Shown here: positions 52,849 to 59,574 of the stretch, one piece after another
Layout of the letters: every line of letters starts with the position of its first letter
Position numbering within the stretch: position 1 is the first letter of the stretch
DNA from: Dehalogenimonas formicexedens
GTDB taxonomy: Bacteria; Chloroflexota; Dehalococcoidia; Dehalococcoidales; Dehalococcoidaceae
Reading direction: 5' to 3'
Assembly (NCBI RefSeq): GCF_001953175.1
Contig: NZ_CP018258.1
Span: 1,516,210-1,580,209, forward strand
DNA: 64,000 nucleotides
Made by a program: the position numbers and the translations under genes
Notes under the pieces: model-generated
Seen by the model: the letters and a program-made list of their open reading frames with translations, nothing else
The model's database searches: none
What the model was told of the DNA's origin: nothing

Positions 52849-52878
52849 AAAGCTCAGCACCACATGATGCCGAGCTTT
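52849..52878 (-). terminator. Terminator of the small gene at 52898
   Basis: Stem AAAGCTC-GCA / TGC-GAGCTTT around an 8-base loop, followed on the minus strand by TTTTGTTTTTC. It begins 19 bases after the small gene's stop. Confidence 0.8.
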
Positions 52879-52897
52879 AGGCCCCATGCGAGATATT

Positions 52898-53077
52898 TTA
52901 CTTTGCTTTTTCCAGTTTCTCGATCACCGAATTCAACATCGTTTCCTGTTGTTTCAGCTGTTTCCGGTACTCCGGTGTGCTGGTGTCGGTGATCTCCATT
53001 CGAAAATCGGATTTATAGTTATTCAAGATGTCCAGTACCAGGTCGCGTTCTTCGGGGGTGAAGTCCAGTGTCATCAT
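52898..53077 (-). CDS. Small hypothetical protein (59 aa)
   Basis: A 59-residue ORF (MMTLDFTPEERDLVLDIL at its N-terminus) with an excellent GGAGGAAG ribosome-binding site upstream and a terminator downstream. The protein is charged and helical (CxxC absent, a Lys/Glu C-terminus), and resembles small soluble cytoplasmic proteins of Dehalococcoidia. The first helix holds FTPEERDLVLDILNNY. The frame is intact and its strong signals make it a real gene. Function unknown. It lies between tipA and rnhA on the same strand. Confidence 0.75.
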   Translation of the reverse strand: MMTLDFTPEERDLVLDILNNYKSDFRMEITDTSTPEYRKQLKQQETMLNSVIEKLEKAK

Positions 53078-53176
53078 ATTTCTTCCTCCTCGTTTCAGTT
53101 TGCATTTTCATTGTAGCATCGGATTTTGGCATCCCAAAACCGGCAGTAACGGGAGAAGGTTTGATTTTGACTGGAA

Positions 53177-53575
53177 TCAGCCCTTGAAAGCCTGGTTAGC
53201 CAGGGCATCAGCTTCGCGGTTTCTTTCACGAGGAATATAGGTATACCTGACGCTTTTGAACCTGGACTCAAGCGCCTTAGCCCTGGCGTACAGAAGCGCC
53301 AAACCCGGATTCTTAACCTGGTACTTGCCGGAGAGTTGCTTGACGGTCAATTCGGAATCGGCATTGAGCGATAAATCCGTCGCTCCCAGTTTGAGAGCCT
53401 CCTCCAGCGCCGCGATAACCGCATGGTATTCCGCCTGGTTGTTGGTCATGTTGCCAATAGCGCGGCAAATCGTCTTTAGCACCTGCCCCGAAGGCGTCCG
53501 GATGATGACCCCGATAGCCGAAGCGCCCGGGTTGCCGCGGCAGGCGCCGTCGGTGTTAGCGATAAGTTGGGTCAA
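53177..53575 (-). CDS. rnhA: Ribonuclease HI
   Basis: A 132-residue RNase HI/reverse-transcriptase-RNase-H fold protein. The catalytic carboxylates are visible: Asp in NTDGACRGNPG, Glu in NNQAEYHAVI, Asp in LNADSELTVKQLSG and Asp in READALANQA. The basic handle of E. coli RNase HI is absent. It degrades RNA in RNA-DNA hybrids. It starts 4 bases after the next upstream gene's stop (53580), so it is the second gene of a two-gene unit with the zinc-ribbon protein. Confidence 0.93.
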   Translation of the reverse strand: MTQLIANTDGACRGNPGASAIGVIIRTPSGQVLKTICRAIGNMTNNQAEYHAVIAALEEALKLGATDLSLNADSELTVKQLSGKYQVKNPGLALLYARAKALESRFKSVRYTYIPRERNREADALANQAFKG

Positions 53576-53579
53576 TAGT

Positions 53580-54275
53580 TCACTCCAGATATATGATGCG
53601 GTTGCAGTTGGCGCACCGTACTACATCGCCAGCGCGCGCCCTATGCAGCCACGCTGGGCTCACCGCGATGCCGCAGCCTCTGCAGGTACCCTGCTCGACC
53701 TTGGAGATGGCCTTGCCTTTCTGTTTTCGGAGGGCCTGATACTGGACCTGTACTTCAGACGGTATCTCAGGAAGAAGCCCGGCCCGGCGTGCCTCAAGCT
53801 CGAAAAGTTCGGCCATGGCGGAATTCAACTGGCCCTTAAGTTCACCATTATGGGCTGCCAAGGCTTCCACATGCCTTTGCAGGGCTATCTCGGCGTCTGA
53901 GATCGTTTTCTCTGTGGCTTCGAGCGCTTCCATCAACTCCAGCGATTTATCTTCGTAGGGAACCCGGTGTCCCCTCAACAGTTCGACATCTTTCTGCAGG
54001 GTGGTGAGCTCTTTTGGGCTGGTGATCCGGCCGCTGTAAAGCTTTTCCTCGTAGCCTTTGATCCGGTCGGTGAAATCGTCGACCTGGGCGTCGTTTTCCC
54101 TGAGTTCATGCTGCAGGCGCTTCAGCTCGGTTTGCCATCTTCCGATCGCGGCACGCTCCGCCGCCAGCGGGTCGGTCGCCAACTCGTTCTGAATGCGCGT
54201 TGATTTTTCCCTGGCGGCATCCGATGCCAGATCGATTTCCTGCAACTGGTATAGCAAACGGGGAATATTCACCAT
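53580..54275 (-). CDS. Coiled-coil zinc-ribbon protein (DUF164 type)
   Basis: A 231-residue protein. Residues 10-175 are strongly predicted coiled coil (heptad-rich, many Glu/Leu), followed by a C4 zinc ribbon with CRGCG (about residue 200) and CANCN (about 222). This is the layout of the bacterial DUF164/C4-type zinc-ribbon family, often next to RNase H. Proposed roles in the family include nucleic-acid binding. ATG 54275 (MVNIPRLLYQLQEID) is preferred over the 12-codon longer start. Coupled to rnhA, 4 bases downstream. Confidence 0.88.
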   Translation of the reverse strand: MVNIPRLLYQLQEIDLASDAAREKSTRIQNELATDPLAAERAAIGRWQTELKRLQHELRENDAQVDDFTDRIKGYEEKLYSGRITSPKELTTLQKDVELLRGHRVPYEDKSLELMEALEATEKTISDAEIALQRHVEALAAHNGELKGQLNSAMAELFELEARRAGLLPEIPSEVQVQYQALRKQKGKAISKVEQGTCRGCGIAVSPAWLHRARAGDVVRCANCNRIIYLE

Positions 54276-54388
54276 TGTTCCTATTGTACGTGTGCGAACG
54301 GCGGACTTCAATCAGCCAATGGTAGACATCTTGCCACTTTCCCAGTTTTGGGGTAGTCTATCATAGATATTTTTGAGAGTGCTCAGGG

Positions 54389-54637
54389 ATGATTGATAAC
54401 ATTTTCGATTTTTTCTTCGGGAGTTTTCCCGGATTTATTGCCTTTATCTTTACTGTCTTGATTTATTTCTTGCCAACCATTATCGCTTTTGCGAGACATA
54501 AGAATTTTTGGATTATCGGCGGTTTCAACATCTTGCTCGGTTTGACTATCACCGGAGGCATACTTTTCGCGGATGCGTTTTTGGGGCTAACTTTTTTTGG
54601 ATGGATGTTAGCCCTGGTTTGGTCGGTCAAGAAGTAA
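54389..54637 (+). CDS. Superinfection-immunity-like small membrane protein
   Basis: An 82-residue protein with two or three membrane segments, carrying the pattern YFLPTIIAFARHKN-ITGGILFADAFLGLTFFGWMLALVW. This agrees with the superinfection-immunity (T4 Imm-like) family of small membrane proteins, in which NXXLGWT-type and GW motifs are conserved; here the motif is NILLGLT. Some chromosomal members are without phage linkage, as here. Function in this cell is unknown. A terminator follows it. Confidence 0.75.
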   Translation: MIDNIFDFFFGSFPGFIAFIFTVLIYFLPTIIAFARHKNFWIIGGFNILLGLTITGGILFADAFLGLTFFGWMLALVWSVKK

Positions 54638-54662
54638 AGCCCTTCAAACTAAAAGCGTTCTC

Positions 54663-54688
54663 AAAAGGCGGGTGATCACCCGCCTTTT
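54663..54688 (+). terminator. Terminator before the division cluster
   Basis: Perfect 26-base palindrome with 13-base arms (core GGTGATCACC), ending in TTTTCTTTG. Confidence 0.88.
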
Positions 54689-54777
54689 CTTTGTTCCAAA
54701 TTTAATCCGCCAAAAGACCATTCAAACCCGGCGATTTTCGATGTTTGCCGCGTTCTAAAATATTTTTGTTAAAAGTA

Positions 54778-54829
54778 TTGACAATGCCCTACCCCGCCCA
54801 TAAAATGGGTAAACGTGGTAAATTGTGGG
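54778..54829 (+). promoter_or_regulatory. mraZ promoter with MraZ-box repeats
   Basis: -35 TTGACA (54778-54783), 17-base spacer, -10 TAAAAT (54801-54806). Repeats TGGGT, TGGTA, TGGGA start at 54806, 54816 and 54826, exactly 10 bases apart, which is the known binding pattern of MraZ. The repeats begin at the -10 box and cover the start site, as expected for autorepression. Confidence 0.88.
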
Positions 54830-54851
54830 AGAAGGCGGGGGCTCCCAGCGA

Positions 54852-55280
54852 ATGTTGTTTTTCGGTGAATTCCATTACAAGTTAGACGAAAAAGGCCGAT
54901 TGCCGGTGCCTCCCCATTTCCGCGCGCCCCTGCAAGAAGGCATCGTCCTGGCACCCGGCCTGGATGGCTGCATCGACGCTTATTCCAACAAGGAATGGGA
55001 AGTATTTTCCTCGGGTATCGCCGCCGCGTCAACCAGCCCCTCCAAGCTGCGCAAGCTCAAGCGCACCATGTTCGGCCAGGCTTTTCCGGCCTCGATCGAC
55101 GGCCAGGGAAGGATTTCACTGCCCGAGCCCCTGCGTTTTTACGCCGGCATAAAGACCGATGCCGTGGTTGTCGGGGTTTCCGACCACTTGGAAATCTGGA
55201 GCAAGTCCGCCTGGGATTCGGAAAAAGCCGATGACCAGGCCCAGGTCTGGCAAATCATGGAAGGGCTGGAAAAGCGCTAA
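54852..55280 (+). CDS. mraZ: Transcriptional regulator MraZ
   Basis: A 142-residue AbrB-type double swapped-hairpin regulator. Both halves carry the DXXGR signature: LDEKGRLPVPPHFR (about residues 10-23) and IDGQGRISLPEPLR (about 80-93). ATG 54852 (MLFFGEF) is chosen because the longer start at 54825 lies inside the binding repeats. MraZ represses its own division operon by binding TGGGN repeats. It is the first gene of mraZ-rsmH-ftsA-ftsZ. The length is normal. Confidence 0.95.
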   Translation: MLFFGEFHYKLDEKGRLPVPPHFRAPLQEGIVLAPGLDGCIDAYSNKEWEVFSSGIAAASTSPSKLRKLKRTMFGQAFPASIDGQGRISLPEPLRFYAGIKTDAVVVGVSDHLEIWSKSAWDSEKADDQAQVWQIMEGLEKR

Positions 55281-55281
55281 G

Positions 55282-56367
55282 ATGCCGATCTCCCATCTGC
55301 CGGTAATGCTCGATGAAACGCTGCAGGCCCTGGCGGTCGGTCCGGGCGGGCGTTATATCGACGGCACCGTCGGCGCCGCGGGTCATTCCCGCGCCATCCT
55401 GGAACTGGCTTCCCCCGGCGGTCAGCTCCTCGGCTTCGACTCCGATCCCGGAAGCCTTGAAATCGCCCGGCGGAACCTTGCCGGGTTCGAAGGTTCTTAC
55501 CTTTTGATCAACCAGAACTTTGCCACCATGGAGACGGCGGCCAGGGCTCATGACTTTTACCCGGTAAACGGCATTTTATTGGACCTCGGCCTGGCGTCGA
55601 TGCAGCTCTCCGAAACCGGCCGGGGCTTTTCATTCCAGTACGACGCTCCCCTGGACATGCGTTTCTCGCCGGAGCAGAAACTGACCGCCGCCGAGATCGT
55701 TAATTCCTACGCCGAGGCAGAGATCGCCGACATCCTGTGGCGCTACGGCGAGGAGCGCTTCAGCCGCAAGATCGCGCGGCGAATCGTCGAGTCGCGCACG
55801 CTCAAGACAACCGTCGAACTTGCCAACCTTGTGGCCAAAACCATCGGCCGGTCCGGCGACATCCATCCGGCCACCCGCACTTTCCAGGCGCTCCGCATCG
55901 CCGTCAACGAGGAGCTCCCCCGGCTTGAAAGCGCCCTTGAGCAGGCGACGCGCCTGCTCGGTTTCGGCGGCAGGCTGGTGGTCATCAGCTATCACTCGCT
56001 GGAGGACCGCATCGTCAAGCAGTTCATGCAGCAGGAATCGACTGACTGCATTTGCCCCGCCGATCTGCCGGAGTGCCGCTGCGGCCATGCCGCCAGGCTG
56101 CGGATTTTGAATAAGAAGGTCATTACCCCGTCTGAAGACGAATTACGTACCAATCCTAGGAGCCGCAGCGCCAAGCTGCGGGCTGCCGAGCGCATCCTCA
56201 GCCGTGAGGAGCCGGGGGTGTCGCTTGAAGACCATTTTTTTCTGAGAGAGAGAAGAACAAGAGTGGCCAGGTATGGCCTTGAGGCGGGCCTCCCCACTCT
56301 TCGCCGCGGACCACCCGGATTCACCGCCGGGTCAATCTGCCCTGACAAAAGGAGGGCAGCGATGTGA
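55282..56367 (+). CDS. rsmH: 16S rRNA (C1402-N4) methyltransferase with a C-terminal extension
   Basis: A 361-residue RsmH (MraW) that methylates N4 of C1402 in 16S rRNA. The SAM site YIDGTVGAAGHSRAIL (about residues 24-39), ILLDLGLASMQLSETGRGFSFQ and ALRIAVNEELPRLE are typical, along with VVISYHSLEDRIVKQFM and NPRSRSAKLRAAERI. Family members normally end near residue 310 after the last block; here about 50 further residues rich in Arg/Pro/Gly follow. It begins one base after the mraZ stop. No ftsL or ftsI follows it. Confidence 0.93.
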   Translation: MPISHLPVMLDETLQALAVGPGGRYIDGTVGAAGHSRAILELASPGGQLLGFDSDPGSLEIARRNLAGFEGSYLLINQNFATMETAARAHDFYPVNGILLDLGLASMQLSETGRGFSFQYDAPLDMRFSPEQKLTAAEIVNSYAEAEIADILWRYGEERFSRKIARRIVESRTLKTTVELANLVAKTIGRSGDIHPATRTFQALRIAVNEELPRLESALEQATRLLGFGGRLVVISYHSLEDRIVKQFMQQESTDCICPADLPECRCGHAARLRILNKKVITPSEDELRTNPRSRSAKLRAAERILSREEPGVSLEDHFFLRERRTRVARYGLEAGLPTLRRGPPGFTAGSICPDKRRAAM

Positions 56368-56440
56368 AAAAGGCGAATAGCCTGAGATATTGAACGGCAT
56401 CCCAAAGTAAATTTGAGTAAGACAATCTAAGGAGGAGGCA

Positions 56441-57673
56441 ATGAAACGTAGGGTCGTCACGGCAATTGATGTCGGTACTACCAAGATCTGTACCGCCATC
56501 GCTGAAATCACTGAAAGCGGCGCCACCCAGGTTATCGGGGTTGGCATTAACCCGTCCCACGGCTTGCACAAGGGGCTGGTGGTCAACATCAACGACGCCG
56601 CCGCATCCATCCGCGAGTCCATCAGGAAGGCCGAACAGGCTGCCAATTACAAGGTTGAGTCCGCCTATGTCGGCGTCACCGGACGGCACGTAAGCTCGGT
56701 CAACAACAAAGGCGTCGTTTCCATCACCAGGGGCGACCGTCTGGTCCGTCCCGATGATCTCAAGCGCGTCCTGAACAGCGCCCAGTCCATCAAGGTCCCC
56801 AACGACCGCAAACTCTTACACGTCATCCCCCGCAATTACGCTATCGACGGCCAGGTCGGCGTCCGGAACCCGGTCGGCATGCATGGCTTCAGGCTCGATG
56901 TCGAAACCCATGTCATCACCGCCGCTTCCGCCTCGGTGCAGAACCTGGTCAAGTGCATCCGCGGCCTGGGCATCGAGATCGATGACCTGGTCCTGGAACC
57001 CCTGGCCTCCAGCGAGGCCGTCCTGACCGAAGATGAGAAACAGGTCGGCGTCGTACTGGCCGATATCGGCGGCGGCACCACCGACGTCTGCATCTTCAAG
57101 GACGGTTCCATCTGGCACACCGCCATCCTTCCGGTCGCCGGCTACCAGCTCACCCGCGACGTGGCTATCGGCCTGGGGCTGCCGTTCGACGTCGCCGAAG
57201 AGATGAAGAAGCGCTACGGTTCGGTTATGCCGGTCTACGAGAGCCGCATGGAGCAGAACCCCATCTCCGAGGACGGCCACGGCATCAGCTACCAGGACCT
57301 GTGCGACATCCTCCGCGCCCGGATCGAGGAGATCACCCGGCTTATCCTCCTAGAACTGCCCGGCCAGGACTACGAGAGCGTCGTACCCGCCGGAATCGTC
57401 TTCACCGGCGGTTCCTCCAACGTCGCCGGCCTGGAAACCCTCGGCCGCGACGTGTCCCGCCTGCCGGTCAGAGTGGGCATGCCGGGCAACATCTACGGCC
57501 TGACCGACGCCCTCAGGGATCCCGCCTACGCCACCGGCGTCGGCCTGCTGCTCTGGGGCGCCAAGAACCAGCCCAAAGCCAAAAGCTGGAACCCCTTCGC
57601 ATTCTTAGATCGCGTGAAAGGGCTGCTCGCCAAGTTCAACTTCGGCGGCACTAGAAATACCACCAATACCTGA
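56441..57673 (+). CDS. ftsA: Cell division protein FtsA
   Basis: A 410-residue actin-fold protein that tethers FtsZ to the membrane. The phosphate-1 loop AIDVGTTKICTAIAEI (residues 6-21), phosphate-2 LADIGGGTTDVCIF (about 205) and adenosine loop GIVFTGGSSNVAGL (about 317) are clear; a 1C domain lies at about 85-165. The C-terminal amphipathic helix (FLDRVKGLLAKFNFGG, about residues 388-403) is the membrane-binding part. AAGGAGGAGG precedes the ATG. It lies 73 bases after rsmH and 38 bases before ftsZ. Confidence 0.96.
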   Translation: MKRRVVTAIDVGTTKICTAIAEITESGATQVIGVGINPSHGLHKGLVVNINDAAASIRESIRKAEQAANYKVESAYVGVTGRHVSSVNNKGVVSITRGDRLVRPDDLKRVLNSAQSIKVPNDRKLLHVIPRNYAIDGQVGVRNPVGMHGFRLDVETHVITAASASVQNLVKCIRGLGIEIDDLVLEPLASSEAVLTEDEKQVGVVLADIGGGTTDVCIFKDGSIWHTAILPVAGYQLTRDVAIGLGLPFDVAEEMKKRYGSVMPVYESRMEQNPISEDGHGISYQDLCDILRARIEEITRLILLELPGQDYESVVPAGIVFTGGSSNVAGLETLGRDVSRLPVRVGMPGNIYGLTDALRDPAYATGVGLLLWGAKNQPKAKSWNPFAFLDRVKGLLAKFNFGGTRNTTNT

Positions 57674-57711
57674 AAAATAAAAGAGACGGAAATAAAGAGG
57701 AGAAAAAGAAT

Positions 57712-58836
57712 ATGGCTAAGACGAGTTACCTGCCCAATCCCGCCAGAATCAAGGTGTTCGGCTGCGGCGGCGGCGGCTGCAACGCGGTCACCCGCATGGT
57801 CCGCGAAGAAATCCAGGGCGTTGAATTCATCGCCCTGAACACCGATGCCCAGGCCCTGGCCATCACCGAAGCCCCCGTCCGCGTCCAACTCGGCGAGAGG
57901 GTCACCCGCGGCCTCGGCGCCGGCGGCGACCATACCATGGGCCAGAAAGCCGCTGAAGAGTCCCGCGACGACATCCGCGAGCTGGTTTCCAATTCCGAGA
58001 TGGTTTTCGTCACCGCCGGCATGGGCGGCGGCACCGGCACCGGTTCCGCTCCCGTCGTGGCTGAGGAAGCCAAGAAGAGCGGCGCCCTGACCATCGCCGT
58101 AGTCACCAAGCCGTTCTCGTTCGAAGGTTCGCACCGCATGAAGACCGCCAAAGAGGGCATCTCCAAGCTCCTGGGCAAGGTCGACACCCTGATCATCATT
58201 CCCAACGACCGCCTGCTGGAACTCTGCGATGCCAAGACCGGCGTCGACACCGCCTTCAAGATGGCTGACAACGTCCTGCAGCAGGGCGTCAGGGCTATCT
58301 CCGAGGTCATCACCGTCCCCGGCACCATCAACCTGGACTTCGCTGATGTCAAGGCTATCATGAAGGACGCCGGCCCCGCCTGGATGAGCATCGGCCGCGG
58401 CGCCGGCAAGAACCGCGCCATCGACGCCGCCCGCGAAGCCCTGGCCTCCCCCCTGCTGGATGTTTCCGTATCGGGCGCCCGGGGCGTCCTGTTCAACGTC
58501 GTCGGTCCAGCCGACCTGTCCCTGTATGAAGTCAACGAAGCCGCCGAGGTCATCCGCAAGGCTGTCGATCCGGACGCCAACATCATCTTCGGCGTCGGCT
58601 CCAACACCAACATGGGCAACGACGTCCATATCACCCTCATTGCCACCGGGTTCAACGTTGCCACGGAGGAAGGCGAAGCCGATGATGAACTGACCGCCAA
58701 GCTCCGCGGCATCAAGAACGAGGAAGAACTGGACGTTCCTTCCTTCCTGCGCCGCCCGCTGTTCTCCCAGAACCGCGCCCCGGCTCCCGAACCGTCCCGG
58801 TCCAACCGGCCCCCGACCCGCAGCACCTACCGGTAG
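57712..58836 (+). CDS. ftsZ: Cell division protein FtsZ
   Basis: A 374-residue tubulin-like GTPase forming the division ring. GTP-binding motifs are GCGGGGCNAV (about residue 17), GMGGGTGTGSAPV (about 103) and the T7 loop NLDFADVKAIMKDAG. The usual C-terminal conserved peptide is seen as LDVPSFLRRPLF (about residues 342-353), but it is followed by a further 21 residues, rich in Pro, Arg and Ser, instead of ending the protein. AAAGAGGAG precedes the ATG. A terminator follows. Codon use is strongly GC3-biased, as in highly expressed genes here. Confidence 0.97.
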   Translation: MAKTSYLPNPARIKVFGCGGGGCNAVTRMVREEIQGVEFIALNTDAQALAITEAPVRVQLGERVTRGLGAGGDHTMGQKAAEESRDDIRELVSNSEMVFVTAGMGGGTGTGSAPVVAEEAKKSGALTIAVVTKPFSFEGSHRMKTAKEGISKLLGKVDTLIIIPNDRLLELCDAKTGVDTAFKMADNVLQQGVRAISEVITVPGTINLDFADVKAIMKDAGPAWMSIGRGAGKNRAIDAAREALASPLLDVSVSGARGVLFNVVGPADLSLYEVNEAAEVIRKAVDPDANIIFGVGSNTNMGNDVHITLIATGFNVATEEGEADDELTAKLRGIKNEEELDVPSFLRRPLFSQNRAPAPEPSRSNRPPTRSTYR

Positions 58837-58857
58837 CCTCCTCATTATTGGATATAG

Positions 58858-58888
58858 CGAAGGCGGTGGACAAAATCCACCGCCTTCG
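58858..58888 (+). terminator. Terminator of ftsZ
   Basis: 13-bp stem CGAAGGCGGTGGA / TCCACCGCCTTCG with loop CAAAA followed by TTGTT, 21 bases after the stop. Confidence 0.88.
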
Positions 58889-58909
58889 TTGTTACCGATA
58901 AATTGAATA

Positions 58910-59425
58910 AGCACCAAAACCCAATTTCTAAATGCCAAACAAATTCCAATTTTCGAAATCATAAACACCGATAATATTCGTTTTTCGCGTTTTTCGCTAA
59001 AAGTTTTATGAAGAAACGAATCACTGATTTCAGCTTTAGCCCAATCGTGAGATCCATTCCAAAAACGAAGGAAAACCAACCGGCAAACACCCGAAGTAGT
59101 CGATCTATCAACGCCCCGCACGAAAACAATTGAAACAATTCGGATGGGCGGTTGTCGTCGCGCGTGTCCCTGGTTCTCGCGTCCCGGGTCCGCATTCCGG
59201 CGCCTGCCAGTCCCTTGCCGATGAAGAATGTGAAAACGAATGAAACAAACCGGATAGTCGGGAATTGTAATACGCGTTATTCCATGCGGACCACAATGCG
59301 CCAGATAGAGAGCTTGTCAGAGTAACCGTCCGATACAAGTGTTCTGTTTCGTTCACGGGTATTATAGCACGGGCGTTCACAGGTTTGTCAAGCGTCTCGT
59401 GTCGTTATTGGTGGAATGTTTTGTT
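58910..59425. other. Non-coding stretch after ftsZ, repeats and a minus-strand promoter
   Basis: No gene is supported here. It holds fragments of the TTGGTTATTGG-type repeat (58915-58950) and two similar segments around 59122-59155 and 59230-59262 (GAAAAC..AATGAAAC with CGGAT). ORFs on the minus strand (59108-59380, 58959-59195) lack coding character. A minus-strand promoter lies at 59361-59391 and could make a non-coding transcript through this stretch. Confidence 0.6.
59361..59391 (-). promoter_or_regulatory. Minus-strand promoter without a clear gene
   Basis: On the minus strand TTGACA (59391-59386) and TATAAT (59366-59361), spacer 19, with TGC before the -10. The core GTGCTATAATACCC is the same as before leuS, but no plausible ORF follows. 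Confidence 0.55.
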
Positions 59426-59494
59426 ATGTCCTGTGGGGGCGGGTTAAAAACCCGCCCCCACAGGACATGGAGGGCGACCTACGGGTCGCCCTCC
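59426..59494. repeat. Two adjacent strong hairpins
   Basis: A perfect inverted repeat with 20-base arms and an AAA loop (59426-59468; arm ATGTCCTGTGGGGGCGGGTT) is followed at once by an 11-bp stem (59469-59494; GGAGGGCGACC / GGTCGCCCTCC). Their size and lack of T-runs suggest repeat-element hairpins, not terminators. Confidence 0.75.
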
Positions 59495-59574
59495 AGTGGA
59501 TTTATTGATGCCTTCTATCGTTGCTACCCCGCCCCTCGAAGATAAACTTCAATTTGGGCTATGATATAGATGCC

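Noticed and set aside
57526-59121. 531-residue minus-strand ORF across ftsZ
   Set aside because: Opposite strand of ftsZ with Gly/Ala-rich composition typical of shadows of GC3-biased genes.
59108-59380. 90-residue minus-strand ORF
   Set aside because: Its start would lie at or before the predicted promoter -10 box, and the sequence is low in coding character (CGPGTREPGTR).
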